Positions 47,399 through 56,626 of a stretch of 64,000 bases of DNA are shown one piece after another (the first letter of the stretch is position 1; every line of letters starts with the position of its first letter). The stretch is from Terriglobus aquaticus (GTDB lineage Bacteria > Acidobacteriota > Terriglobia > Terriglobales > Acidobacteriaceae), in NCBI RefSeq assembly GCF_025685415.1, contig NZ_JAGSYB010000001.1, forward strand, positions 372,001-436,000, in the 5' to 3' direction. The notes beneath the pieces are model-generated. The model had not been told where the DNA came from. It made no database searches and worked only from the letters and a program-made list of their open reading frames with translations. Position numbers and translations under genes: made by a program.

Positions 47399-49536
47399 CA
47401 GCGTGCCGTTCCGGTGCTGCTTGCGGGCGCAGCCGGTGCCTGAGGAATGCCGAGTTGCGATGCTGGCGGTAAGGTGCTGGTCTCGCGCCAGCCGCGCAGT
47501 GCGGCGCGTACCTTGTCACCGCGCTCAATCCACAGATCGGTGTTCAGTGTGTAGCGCTCGCTCATGTTGTGCAGGTAGTAAGGCCGGTAGCTCTTCAGCC
47601 AGGCTTGTTCGTACAGGTCGCGCATCATGCTGTACTGGCTGCGCAGGTCTTCCATCTTGCCCTGTACGCCGTTGGGATGCGCAATGCCGTTCACGTCGCG
47701 TAGCAGCTCGCTGCGGTCGGTGCGAACCTTGCTGGCCTGCAGGGCGTATGCGTTGGCGTACATTGTGGCGATCTCGTCGCTGATCTGGAACTTTTGGCCG
47801 ATCATGCCGATGCGGCGGGCAGCGAGTTCCATCACGTCGAGGGCGTCGGGTTCGCGAAGGAAATTCGCCTGGCGTGCTTCGCGCACCAGGATCAACGCCT
47901 GTTCCGCGTGCAGGCGAAGCTCGCGGTTCAGAGGCCGCATCTTGGCCGCGATCGTCTGACCTTCGGGCGTCCAGGGGTCCACCCAGAAGAGGAAGTCATT
48001 CGCGTCACCGCCCTTGGTGACCACGTCTTTCAGCAGCGCGTGGCAGGCCGTCAGCTCAAGTTGTGCCTGGTCGATTTTGCCGGTCGGGTCGCCATGAAAA
48101 GCGCGGCCGAACGATCGTTGAAACTGCGGAATCGAGGACTGCCCTGGTTGCCAGGCCGCTGCCGCGCCAAAGAGAACGCCGTACCAGTTCGCATTGAAGA
48201 GCGCCTCGCCGTCGTCGTCCCAGATAGTGTTCAACTGGCCGGTACATCCGCTGGCCTGGGCCTGCGCGGTGAAGCCCTGGATATTTGGCAGCGCCAAATT
48301 GTTGTCGGGCCAGGGCCGGTTCCAGTTGTTCACGCCGGGCGCAACCCAGCACTCCATGCCGGCGTCGGTGTACGGCTTCACGTAGGTCGTGAAGCTGGGA
48401 TGCGGGTTGTATTCCCACGCAACCGCGATGGTGGAGCGCTTGAACTCCTCCGGCGCAGCCTTCAACAGGGCGGGCTCGTGCATGGCAATGTCGCCCCAGA
48501 ACAGGTAGCGGCGGTTCAGCGGTTTCAACGTAGTGACGATGCGCTGCAGGAAGTCCAGGTAGACGGCGCCCAGACCGCGGGCGTCCACGTCTGCCTTGGT
48601 CTGGCCTTTGCCCAGCTCCAGCGTTTCATCGGCGCCCAGGTGCAGCAGCGGGGAGGGGAAGTCCTGTGCCAGTTGGCCGAACATGCGCTGGATGAACGGC
48701 AGCGTGCCCGGTGCGCCGGGGGCCAGCACGTGGCCATGCGGCGTTTCCGCCAGGTCGGCATACTTTTCCCAGTTCAGCATGAAGTGCAGGTGGCCAAAGG
48801 CCTCCTGCTCCGGCACGATCGTCACGTGGTACTTGGCGGCGTACGCGACCAGCTCGCGCGCCTCCGCCGGTGTTATTGAGCCGCCCGGCGGCGCTGCCAG
48901 CGGGTCGCTGGTGTACTGCAACGTGTTCTCGAAGTAAGGCGAGTAGACGTTGACCTTGTAATTGCTCAGGAGGCGGATCTGCTTCTTCTGGAACTCAAGC
49001 GTGGGGACCGGGCCGCGAGAGACGTCGTCGTGCAGGCCGCGGTACTTCAGCGCAGGCCAGTCACGGACGCTGGCCAGGTGCAGCACGGGGCCTGTGTTCG
49101 CGGCGCTGTCAACGAGCTGCTTGATCGTTTGCGCACCGTAGAACACGCCGGCAGGCGTTGCGCCGATCACAGCCAGACCGCTGCCGCGCGGAACGATGAC
49201 GTAGCCCTCGGCCTGCATTTCGGGCGACAGAGCGGCGCCGCCGAGTGCGGCACGGCCTTCGCTCGAGCTACTGCGCAGAAGCGTGATGCTGACGGGCGCA
49301 GCCGCTGAGACTGCCACGCCACGCTCACGCAGGCCTTCCGCCAGGTCCTGCGCGGCAAAGCTGTCGTCCGCGTCACAGCCGTTACACAACACGCTGATGC
49401 CGTTGGAAAGCGGGACTGAGCGCTGATCCTGCATTTCGCGAGGCATGGGTACTAAGGCCAATTGGGCTCGCGCTGCCGCCGAAATCACCACGGCAGACAG
49501 GGCAAGCAGGGAAGCAAAGCGGGACAACGACGGCAT
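47398..49536 (-). CDS. Secreted beta-N-acetylhexosaminidase, GH20
   Basis: 712 residues with a signal peptide (LASLLALSAVVISAAARAQ). Residues about 25-160 are the GH20b N-terminal domain. The catalytic barrel (about 165-500) has LKYRGLHDDVSRGPVPTLEF, the Asp-Glu pair in LLHLGADETLELG and NTIWDDDGEALFN near the end. A 150-residue helical C-terminal domain follows. It releases terminal GlcNAc or GalNAc from chitin-type or peptidoglycan fragments, and its product would feed nagA directly downstream. It is the first gene of the operon. The 194 bases to the divergent uxaC hold both promoters, which I could not resolve. Confidence 0.92.
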   Translation of the reverse strand: MPSLSRFASLLALSAVVISAAARAQLALVPMPREMQDQRSVPLSNGISVLCNGCDADDSFAAQDLAEGLRERGVAVSAAAPVSITLLRSSSSEGRAALGGAALSPEMQAEGYVIVPRGSGLAVIGATPAGVFYGAQTIKQLVDSAANTGPVLHLASVRDWPALKYRGLHDDVSRGPVPTLEFQKKQIRLLSNYKVNVYSPYFENTLQYTSDPLAAPPGGSITPAEARELVAYAAKYHVTIVPEQEAFGHLHFMLNWEKYADLAETPHGHVLAPGAPGTLPFIQRMFGQLAQDFPSPLLHLGADETLELGKGQTKADVDARGLGAVYLDFLQRIVTTLKPLNRRYLFWGDIAMHEPALLKAAPEEFKRSTIAVAWEYNPHPSFTTYVKPYTDAGMECWVAPGVNNWNRPWPDNNLALPNIQGFTAQAQASGCTGQLNTIWDDDGEALFNANWYGVLFGAAAAWQPGQSSIPQFQRSFGRAFHGDPTGKIDQAQLELTACHALLKDVVTKGGDANDFLFWVDPWTPEGQTIAAKMRPLNRELRLHAEQALILVREARQANFLREPDALDVMELAARRIGMIGQKFQISDEIATMYANAYALQASKVRTDRSELLRDVNGIAHPNGVQGKMEDLRSQYSMMRDLYEQAWLKSYRPYYLHNMSERYTLNTDLWIERGDKVRAALRGWRETSTLPPASQLGIPQAPAAPASSTGTAR

Positions 49537-49730
49537 ATCAGCAAGCTAAACCCAAATGGGCCGTTATGTCCGGGGCGCCTGTCGGCAGTGCTGTCCCCGA
49601 GAACCTGCGATGATCCCGGGCAGCGATCCTGCGGCGTCAGCCAGTTCGCCACGCCATTTGATAGGCTTGCTGTGCCCGGAGGGGTGAAAAACGTTTCGCT
49701 CCGTCCTCTATGCTCAGGAGAACTCATTCC

Positions 49731-51119
49731 ATGCTGTTGCACGAAGACAGGCTGTTTCCGGCAGAAGGCACCGCGCGCGAGGTCGCGCGCAAGCTGTATG
49801 CCGTGGCGCGTGATCTGCCCATCATCAGCCCGCACGGCCACACCGACCCCGCCTGGTTTGCACAGAACGATGCGTTTCCCAATCCCGCCGCGCTGTTCAT
49901 CCAGCCCGACCACTACATCTTCCGCATGCTGTACTCGCAAGGTGTGTCGCTGGAATCGCTCGGCATCGGCAGTCACCGCGCTGACCCACGTGAAGTCTGG
50001 CAGATCTTCGCTCGCCATTACTACCTGTTCCGTGGCACACCCACGCGCATGTGGATCGACTACGCATTTCGTTCGCTATTCGGACTAGAAGAGCGACTGA
50101 GCGAAGCGAACGCCGACGTGTTCTACGACACCATCGACAAGGCCCTGCAAACACCGGCGTTGCGGCCGCGTGCGCTGTACGACAGCTTCCGGCTTGAGGT
50201 GCTGGCGACCACCGACTCACCGCTGGACACGCTGGAGCACCACAAGGCCATTCGCGAATCGGGATGGAAGGGCCGCGTCGTTCCGACCTTCCGGCCGGAC
50301 GCTGTTGTCGACTTTGAATTTGCAAACTTCCGCGGCAACATAGACAAGCTGGGCGAGATCACCGGCGAAGACACCAGCAATTACACCGGCTATCTGAACG
50401 CCCTCCGCAATCGTCGCGCCTTCTTCAAACAGATGGGTGCCACCGCGACGGATCACGGACACCTGACGGCGCGCACCGCAGACCTGTCCAAGAGTGAAGC
50501 CGAGGCACTCTACGCGAAGATCTACGGCGGCAAGGCATCGCACGAAGACGGCGAGCTGTTCCAGGCGCAGATGCTGACCGAGATGGCTGGCATGAGCGTG
50601 GAAGACGGCCTCGTGATGCAACTGCACCCGGGCTCCGTGCGCAATCACAACTCTGGCCTGTATGAGAAGTTTGGCCGCGACAAGGGTGCTGACATTCCCG
50701 CGCCGACCGAGTACGTCCGCAGCCTGCGGCCGCTGCTGACGAAGTACGGGAACGAGTCGAACTTCACCTTTGTGCTGTTCACCCTGGATGAGTCCACGTA
50801 CGCCCGTGAGCTCGCTCCGCTGGCCGGCCATTATCCTTGCTTGCGCCTTGGTCCGGCGTGGTGGTTCCATGATTCGCCCGAAGGCATGATGCGGTACCGC
50901 GAACAGGTGACGGAGACCGCCGGCTTCTACAACACGGCCGGCTTCAACGACGACACGCGCGCCCTGCTCAGCATTCCTGCCCGGCACGATGTCGCTCGCC
51001 GTGTGGATTGCGCGTTCCTCGGTCGCCTCGTCGCCGAGCACCGCATCGACGAGGACGAGGCATTCGAGCTGATCGAAGATCTGACCGTGAACCTTGCGCG
51101 CAAGGTGTACCGCCTGTGA
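49731..51119 (+). CDS. uxaC: Glucuronate (uronate) isomerase
   Basis: 462 residues. The amidohydrolase-type metal site begins IISPHGHTDPAWFA, and family segments follow: DHYIFRMLYSQGV, FRPDAVVDFEF, LVMQLHPGSVRNHN and GPAWWFHDSPEGM. UxaC interconverts D-glucuronate/D-fructuronate and D-galacturonate/D-tagaturonate. ATG 49731 is chosen; an in-frame ATG seven codons earlier is possible, and AGGAG sits between them. First gene of a nine-gene same-strand run ending with eda. Confidence 0.94.
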   Translation: MLLHEDRLFPAEGTAREVARKLYAVARDLPIISPHGHTDPAWFAQNDAFPNPAALFIQPDHYIFRMLYSQGVSLESLGIGSHRADPREVWQIFARHYYLFRGTPTRMWIDYAFRSLFGLEERLSEANADVFYDTIDKALQTPALRPRALYDSFRLEVLATTDSPLDTLEHHKAIRESGWKGRVVPTFRPDAVVDFEFANFRGNIDKLGEITGEDTSNYTGYLNALRNRRAFFKQMGATATDHGHLTARTADLSKSEAEALYAKIYGGKASHEDGELFQAQMLTEMAGMSVEDGLVMQLHPGSVRNHNSGLYEKFGRDKGADIPAPTEYVRSLRPLLTKYGNESNFTFVLFTLDESTYARELAPLAGHYPCLRLGPAWWFHDSPEGMMRYREQVTETAGFYNTAGFNDDTRALLSIPARHDVARRVDCAFLGRLVAEHRIDEDEAFELIEDLTVNLARKVYRL

Positions 51120-52387
51120 GCACCTTGCTCGCCATCGGATCGCCGCAGACGGAGCTGACGCCCGCCGAGGTGGAGAAGCACCTGCGCGAGGCGTTGGCAA
51201 AGCTAGGCCCGCGCAAGAAGGTGCTGGCTCTTCCACCGGATTTCTCGCGCTTCCACTCGCAGGCCGGTCTGTTGACCGAGCTGACGTGGCGGCACTACGG
51301 CGACGCCCTGACCGACGTGCTGCCGGCTCTCGGAACGCACAAGCCGATGACGGATCGCGAGATCGCGACCATGTTCGGCCAGACGCCGCGCGAACTCTTC
51401 CGCGTGCACGACTGGCGCAACGACGTGGTCACGCTGGGCGAGGTGCCGGGCGAGTTCATGCACGAGGTCAGCGAGGGCAAACTCGACTACACCTGGCCCG
51501 CGCAGGTGAACAAGCTGGTGCGTGACGGCGGACACGACCTGATCCTGTCGATTGGCCAGGTGGTGCCGCACGAAGTGATCGGCATGGCGAATCACAACAA
51601 GAACGTGTTCGTGGGCACCGGCGGTGTCATGGGCATTCACCGCTCGCACTTTCTTGGCGCGGTGTACGGCATGGAGCGCATCATGGGGCGCGCCGATACG
51701 CCGGTGCGCGCTGTGTTGAACTATGCCAGCGAACACTTCGCGCAGAACCTGCCGATCGTGTATGTGCTGACGGTCGTGGGCAAGAACGCAGCGGGGCAGC
51801 TTGCCATCCGCGGCCTGTTTATTGGCGACGACCTGGACTGCTTCTACAAGGCCGCGGAACTCGCCCTGCAGGTCAACTTCGTCATGATGGATCGCGAGAT
51901 CAAGAAAGCCGTCGTGTACCTGGACCCGCATGAGTTCAAGAGCACGTGGCTGGGCAACAAGAGTGTTTACCGCACGCGCATGGCGCTGGCGGATGAAGGC
52001 GAACTGATTGTGCTGGCGCCCGCGGTTCACGAGTTCGGCGAAGACCCGACCATTGACAAACTGATCCGCCGCTATGGGTACTACGGCACGCCCAAGACGC
52101 TGGAGTGGGTCAAGGAAGACCCCGAACTTGCCGGTAATCTGAGCGCGGCGGCACACCTGATTCACGGGTCCAGCGAGGGCCGCTTCCAGATCACATACTG
52201 TCCGGGTCACCTCTCGCGCGAGGAGATCGAGAAGGCGGGTTTCCAATACGGTGATCCGCAACAAATGATGCAGAAGTACAACCCGGACAAGCTCAGCGAC
52301 GGATGGAATACCGTCGATGGCGAGGAGATCTTCTACGTGTCGAATCCCGGGCTGGGGTTGTGGACGTACAAGGAGCGTTTTCAATGA
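51116..52387 (+). CDS. LarA-like (DUF2088) protein, predicted sugar-acid epimerase
   Basis: 423 residues from GTG 51116, overlapping the uxaC stop (GTGA). The LarA/DUF2088 N-terminal pattern is present: VLALPPDFSRFHSQAGLLTE corresponds to the DxTR substrate region, and ILSIGQVVPHEVIG with MANHNKNVFVGTGGVMGIHR to the centre. LarA is a nickel-pincer racemase; larBCE are absent here. Position beside uxaC and gntK suggests an epimerase of a sugar acid such as mannonate or gluconate. The GGxK segment that anchors the LarA cofactor by lysine reads GGVM here. Confidence 0.7.
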   Translation: MSTLLAIGSPQTELTPAEVEKHLREALAKLGPRKKVLALPPDFSRFHSQAGLLTELTWRHYGDALTDVLPALGTHKPMTDREIATMFGQTPRELFRVHDWRNDVVTLGEVPGEFMHEVSEGKLDYTWPAQVNKLVRDGGHDLILSIGQVVPHEVIGMANHNKNVFVGTGGVMGIHRSHFLGAVYGMERIMGRADTPVRAVLNYASEHFAQNLPIVYVLTVVGKNAAGQLAIRGLFIGDDLDCFYKAAELALQVNFVMMDREIKKAVVYLDPHEFKSTWLGNKSVYRTRMALADEGELIVLAPAVHEFGEDPTIDKLIRRYGYYGTPKTLEWVKEDPELAGNLSAAAHLIHGSSEGRFQITYCPGHLSREEIEKAGFQYGDPQQMMQKYNPDKLSDGWNTVDGEEIFYVSNPGLGLWTYKERFQ

Positions 52388-52914
52388 CGGCAGGCAGCAC
52401 GGAGACCGCGCGCCGTCGACAGATCTTCGTCCTCATGGGCGTCAGCGGCTCCGGCAAATCGACCATCGGCACGCTTCTAGCCCAGCGTTTGCACATCCCG
52501 TTCCTGGATGCGGACGACTTCCACCCGCAGGCGAACAAGGACAAGATGCACGCCGGTCATCCACTCACGGACGAGGATCGCTGGCCGTGGCTTGCCACGC
52601 TCAATCGCCTGCTGCGGGATCATGCGGCGCAGGGCACCGGGTGCGTGCTCGCCTGCTCCGCGCTTCGCGAGGTGTATCGCGACAAGCTGGCAGACGGCTT
52701 GCCCCCGGGCACCGTCGACTTCGTCCTGTTGCAAGGCTCGCGCGAACTGATCCAGAGCCGCCTCGCCCAGCGACGCCACGAGTTCATGAACAGCAAGCTG
52801 CTGGATAGCCAGTTTGCCACCCTTGAGACGCCGGACGACGCGATCAAGGTCACAAACGATCGCAGTCCCGACCAGGTCGTCGACGACATCCTGCAACAGG
52901 AACACCTGGCCTGA
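52384..52914 (+). CDS. gntK: Gluconokinase
   Basis: 176 residues. The GntK kinase start is IFVLMGVSGSGKSTIGTLLAQRL (P-loop), followed by FLDADDFHPQANKDKMHAGHPLTDEDRWPWL, CSALREVYRDKL and the lid-like LAQRRHEFMNSKLLDSQFATLE. It phosphorylates D-gluconate to 6-phosphogluconate, which enters the Entner-Doudoroff route. ATG 52384 lies in an ATGA overlap with the LarA-like gene stop. Confidence 0.93.
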   Translation: MTAGSTETARRRQIFVLMGVSGSGKSTIGTLLAQRLHIPFLDADDFHPQANKDKMHAGHPLTDEDRWPWLATLNRLLRDHAAQGTGCVLACSALREVYRDKLADGLPPGTVDFVLLQGSRELIQSRLAQRRHEFMNSKLLDSQFATLETPDDAIKVTNDRSPDQVVDDILQQEHLA

Positions 52915-52952
52915 GCCAGCCGCTTCAGGTCATTGCCAAAGGAGCAAACATT

Positions 52953-53729
52953 TTGGGTAAGAACTTATTCGATCTGACCGGCAAGGTTGCCGTCGTCACC
53001 GGCGGCACCTCCGGCATCGGTCTGGCCATTGCACTTGGGCTGGCCGACGCAGGAGCGCACGTGATCGCTAGCTCGCGACGCATGGAGCAGGTGGAAGAGG
53101 CCGCCGCGAAGATCGAGGAGCGTGGCGTGCGCACCCTGCGTCTCGCCTCTGACGTGAAGGATCGTGCCTCCCTGCAGCAGCTTTGCGACGCCACGCTGCA
53201 GCAGTTCGGACAGGTGGACATCCTGGTCAACTCGGCTGGCAAGATCAAGCGCGAGCCTACGCTCACGGTCAGCGAAGAGACCTGGAACGACATCATGGAC
53301 ACGAATCTGACAGGTACCCTGCGCGCCTGCCAGATCTTCGGCAAGCCCATGCTCGACTGTGGCTACGGACGCATCGTCAACATCGCGTCATTGAACAGTT
53401 ACGTGTCGCTGAAGGAAGTGACCGCGTACGCATGCAGCAAGGCCGCGGTCAACGCCCTAACGCGGTCGCTCGCAGTGGAGTGGAGCAGCAAAGGCGTGAC
53501 GGTGAACGCGGTTGCGCCCGGTGTGTTCCGCACCGCTCTGAATGCGGAGCTGCTGGACAAGAGCGAGCGCGGCAAAGAGTTGCGCATGCGCACGCCCATG
53601 GGCCGATTCGGACAAACCGAAGAGACGGTGGGCGCAGCGGTGTATCTTGCCAGTGATGCCGCCAGCTTTGTTACCGGCGAGACCATTGTGGTCGACGGCG
53701 GCTTTCTCGCCAGCGGCGTGAACCAGTAG
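52953..53729 (+). CDS. SDR oxidoreductase, KduD/gluconate 5-dehydrogenase-like
   Basis: 258 residues. NAD(P)-binding GGTSGIGLAIALGLADAGAHVI, NSAGKIKREP (NNAG variant), the catalytic Ser in NIASLNSY and Tyr-Lys in YACSKAAV, and the closing DGGFLASGVNQ, as in KduD and 2-dehydro-3-deoxygluconate dehydrogenases. In this operon it most likely interconverts DKI (2,5-diketo-3-deoxygluconate) and KDG. Start TTG 52953 has AGGAG upstream. Confidence 0.85.
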   Translation: MGKNLFDLTGKVAVVTGGTSGIGLAIALGLADAGAHVIASSRRMEQVEEAAAKIEERGVRTLRLASDVKDRASLQQLCDATLQQFGQVDILVNSAGKIKREPTLTVSEETWNDIMDTNLTGTLRACQIFGKPMLDCGYGRIVNIASLNSYVSLKEVTAYACSKAAVNALTRSLAVEWSSKGVTVNAVAPGVFRTALNAELLDKSERGKELRMRTPMGRFGQTEETVGAAVYLASDAASFVTGETIVVDGGFLASGVNQ

Positions 53730-53755
53730 CTTCAACGAACGATCAAGGAGCCGCA

Positions 53756-54283
53756 ATGTTTCGCACCCTTTCCTTCGCTACACTCGCCATCGCGGCTGCG
53801 GTCGCGTCAGTATCGGCCCGCGCTCAGGCCACGCAGCCGCCCATGGACACCAACCCAATCGACGTGCGCACGGCCGCGCAGATCGACAAGCAGGCGCACG
53901 AGTTCCTGGAGCAGGCGCGCACTAAGCCGGATGGCGCAGTAAGCACGACACTGGAGCGCTACCCCGGCCACCTGACCATGCTGACCGCGCGCACCAAGCC
54001 CGGTGGGGCCGAGCTTCACAAGAACTGGAACGACTTCTTCTTTGTGCTCGACGGCGAGGCCACCGAAGTAACCGGCGGCACCATTGAGGACGCGAAAGAA
54101 ACCACTCCGGGCGAGATCCGAGGTAAGCGCGTGGTCGGCGGAACGGAGCACCCCATGCACAAAGGCGACGTGATCCACATTGCGCCCGGAACGCCGCACC
54201 AGACCGTGGTCCCCGAGGGCAAGTACTTCCTGTACTACGTCGTCAAAGTGCAAGTGCCCGACGCAGCCGCAGCCAGCAATTAG
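53756..54283 (+). CDS. Secreted cupin-like protein
   Basis: 175 residues. AAGGAG precedes ATG 53756. The signal peptide is MFRTLSFATLAIAAAVASVSARA, so it is exported even though it sits between cytoplasmic enzymes. The cupin barrel has AELHKNWNDFFFVLDGEATEVTGGT, then HPMHKGDVIHIAPGTPHQTVV. Residues H82 and H156 could bind a metal. Function unknown; a role in handling a sugar acid in the periplasm is only a positional guess. Confidence 0.8.
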   Translation: MFRTLSFATLAIAAAVASVSARAQATQPPMDTNPIDVRTAAQIDKQAHEFLEQARTKPDGAVSTTLERYPGHLTMLTARTKPGGAELHKNWNDFFFVLDGEATEVTGGTIEDAKETTPGEIRGKRVVGGTEHPMHKGDVIHIAPGTPHQTVVPEGKYFLYYVVKVQVPDAAAASN

Positions 54284-54292
54284 GAGAGCACC

Positions 54293-55123
54293 ATGAAGTT
54301 GTTGCAGATGGCGGATGCTGTTCGCTACCCGCGCATGACCACGGCAGAGTTGCGCAAGACCTTTCTGCTGGAGGATCTCTTCCAGCCCGGCAAGATCGGT
54401 TTTACCTACGTTGACCTGGATCGCACGGTGATCGGATCGGCCGTACCGGGTGCCCAGCCGCTTTCCTTGCCCACCGACCCGGCGCTGCGTTCGGACTTTT
54501 TCCTGGAGCGCCGGGAACTCGGCGTTCTGAACGTAGGCGGCAAAGGCACGGTCAGCGTGGACGGCCAGACCTTCGCGACGGACAAGCTGGATTGCTTATA
54601 CGTGGGCCGTGGCAGCAAGGAGGTGACGTTCAGCAGCGAAGCGGAAGACGATCCCGCGGCTTTCTATCTGCTCAGCTATCCGGCGCACGCGCAGTATCCT
54701 ACTGCGATGGTCAAGTTTGCCGACCTGCAGCCGCTTCACTTGGGCGCTGTTGAGACGTGCAACAAGCGGTCCATCTATAAGGCCATCTATGCCGACGGTC
54801 TGAAGAGCTGCCAGCTTGTCATGGGCTTCACGCTGCTTGAGTCCGGTTCGAACTGGAACACCATGCCGCCGCACACACACTTCCGCCGGTCCGAGGTGTA
54901 CCTGTACTTCGATCTGGACCCGGCGCACCGGGTCGTTCACCTGATGGGACCGCCGCAGGAAACGCGGCACCTGCTGGTCAGCAATCGGCAGGTAATCGTA
55001 TCGCCTGGCTGGTCGATTCACGCTGGTGTGGGCACCAGCCGCTACGCCTTCTGCTGGGGCATGGGCGGCGAGAACCAGGCCTACGACGACATGGACGGCG
55101 CACCGATTGCGGAGCTTCGCTAG
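54293..55123 (+). CDS. kduI: 5-dehydro-4-deoxy-D-glucuronate isomerase
   Basis: 276 residues, the normal KduI length. TAGGAG precedes ATG 54293. The metal ligands are in NTMPPHTHFRRSEVYLYFDL, and YPRMTTAELRKTFLLEDLF and VSPGWSIHAGVGTSRYAFCWGMGGEN are strongly conserved family segments. It isomerises 5-keto-4-deoxyuronate, the product of pectin-type lyases, to 3-deoxy-D-glycero-2,5-hexodiulosonate. Confidence 0.96.
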   Translation: MKLLQMADAVRYPRMTTAELRKTFLLEDLFQPGKIGFTYVDLDRTVIGSAVPGAQPLSLPTDPALRSDFFLERRELGVLNVGGKGTVSVDGQTFATDKLDCLYVGRGSKEVTFSSEAEDDPAAFYLLSYPAHAQYPTAMVKFADLQPLHLGAVETCNKRSIYKAIYADGLKSCQLVMGFTLLESGSNWNTMPPHTHFRRSEVYLYFDLDPAHRVVHLMGPPQETRHLLVSNRQVIVSPGWSIHAGVGTSRYAFCWGMGGENQAYDDMDGAPIAELR

Positions 55124-55125
55124 TC

Positions 55126-56235
55126 ATGCGGACCGATCGGGAATCATCGGAACTCCTCCCCGTCCGCCCGGCCAAGGAATGTCGCTGGGATCTCATGAGT
55201 CTCGGCGAAGTGATGCTGCGCTTCGATCCCGGCGAGGACCGCATTGCAACCACTCGCAGTTTCCGTGTGTGGGAGGGTGGGGGCGAATACAACGTCGCGC
55301 GCGGTCTGCGGCGATGCTTCGGTATGCGCTCTGCAATCGTGACCGCGCTCGTTGACAATCCCGTCGGTCGCCTGGTGGAAGACCTGATGCTGCAGGGCGG
55401 TGTCGACATCACGCAGGTGCTGTGGCGAGACTACGACGGCATCGGCCTCGAAGCGCGCAATGGCATTTACTTCCTGGAGCGCGGCTTTGGCGCGCGCGGC
55501 GCGTTGGGAAGCATGGACCGGGGTCATACGGCGATCTCGCAACTCAAGCCGGGCGACATTGATTGGGGCCGTCTGTTTGGGCAGGCCGGCTCCCGCTGGT
55601 TCCACACCGGAGGCGTATTCTGCGCGCTCAGCGAGACCACGCCGCTGGTTGCGCGCGAAGCCATGCAGGCAGCCAAGCGGCATGGCGCGATCGTCTCCTA
55701 CGATTGCAACTATCGTCCGTCGCTGTGGAAGGCGCGTGGCGGGCGGCTTGCCGCAACCCGGGTGAATCGCGAGCTCGCGCCCTACGTCGACGTGCTGTTT
55801 GGGCACGAAGGCGACCTCTCTCTTGAATTGGGAGAACACTCCAGCGGGCCGCCGTCGCACACGCCGGAAAGCTACGCTGCCATGGCGGATCGCGTCATGC
55901 AGGCCCACCCAAACTTCCGTGTCATGGCAACGGCCACGCGCCGACCGCGCACGGCCAACCGCAACGACTGGGGTGGCTACGCGTTTGCCAACGGCCAGCT
56001 CTACGTGGGCCGTGCGATGGAAGACCTGGAGATTTTCGACCGTGTTGGCGGCGGTGATTCCTTCGCTTCCGGTCTGATCTACGGTTTGCTCTCGGGACAG
56101 GATGTTCCGTACGCCTTGCAATGCGGCATTGCGCACGGCGCACTGGCCATGACGACCCCCGGCGATTCCAGCTTTGCCACGCTTGCTGAAGTGGAGCGCC
56201 TGATGGCGGGTGCTGGGGCGGGAGTTCAGCGGTGA
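55126..56235 (+). CDS. PfkB-family sugar kinase, likely 2-keto-3-deoxygluconate kinase
   Basis: 369 residues. N-terminal PfkB start LMSLGEVMLRFDPG with GGGEYNVARGLRRCFG, and the catalytic DRVGGGDSFASGLIYGLL near the C-terminus. KDG kinase is the likely role because kduI precedes it and eda follows: KDG to KDPG. A 24-residue N-terminal extension precedes the first strand, so a start further in is possible. Its stop overlaps the next gene by four bases (GTGA). Confidence 0.88.
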   Translation: MRTDRESSELLPVRPAKECRWDLMSLGEVMLRFDPGEDRIATTRSFRVWEGGGEYNVARGLRRCFGMRSAIVTALVDNPVGRLVEDLMLQGGVDITQVLWRDYDGIGLEARNGIYFLERGFGARGALGSMDRGHTAISQLKPGDIDWGRLFGQAGSRWFHTGGVFCALSETTPLVAREAMQAAKRHGAIVSYDCNYRPSLWKARGGRLAATRVNRELAPYVDVLFGHEGDLSLELGEHSSGPPSHTPESYAAMADRVMQAHPNFRVMATATRRPRTANRNDWGGYAFANGQLYVGRAMEDLEIFDRVGGGDSFASGLIYGLLSGQDVPYALQCGIAHGALAMTTPGDSSFATLAEVERLMAGAGAGVQR

Positions 56236-56603
56236 GTGCGAGGGACGTCATCAATCTGCAGCAGAAGCTGAACGCCGTGAAGGAACACTGGCGTCCGCAC
56301 GTCGTCGCCGAACTGAACGGCCAGGAGGTCAAGGTGGTGAAACTGCTGGGAGAGTTTCCCTGGCATCATCACGACGACGTGGACGAACTCTTCATCGGCT
56401 GGCGCGGTACGTTCCGCATGGAGTTCCGAGATCGATCGGTCAGCATCGGTCCAGGGCAGTGCCTGGTTGTTCCTCGCGGTGTCGAACACCGGCCCGTGGC
56501 CGATCAGGAAGCCGAGATCCTGCTCTTCGAGCCTGCTGGCGTGCGCAATACCGGCAACATTCTGGACGATCGATTCACCGCGCCAAGCCCCGTTCACATT
56601 TAG
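56232..56603 (+). CDS. Small cytoplasmic cupin
   Basis: 123 residues. The single cupin has GEFPWHHHDDVDELFIGWRG (metal-type histidines) and VVPRGVEHRPVADQEAEILLF. There is no signal peptide, unlike the other cupin in this operon. GTG 56232 overlaps the kinase stop. It is often found as an unassigned member of uronate or sugar-acid operons; the substrate is unknown. Confidence 0.85.
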   Translation: MSARDVINLQQKLNAVKEHWRPHVVAELNGQEVKVVKLLGEFPWHHHDDVDELFIGWRGTFRMEFRDRSVSIGPGQCLVVPRGVEHRPVADQEAEILLFEPAGVRNTGNILDDRFTAPSPVHI

Positions 56604-56626
56604 CACCCACCATGCCAGGAAGACCT

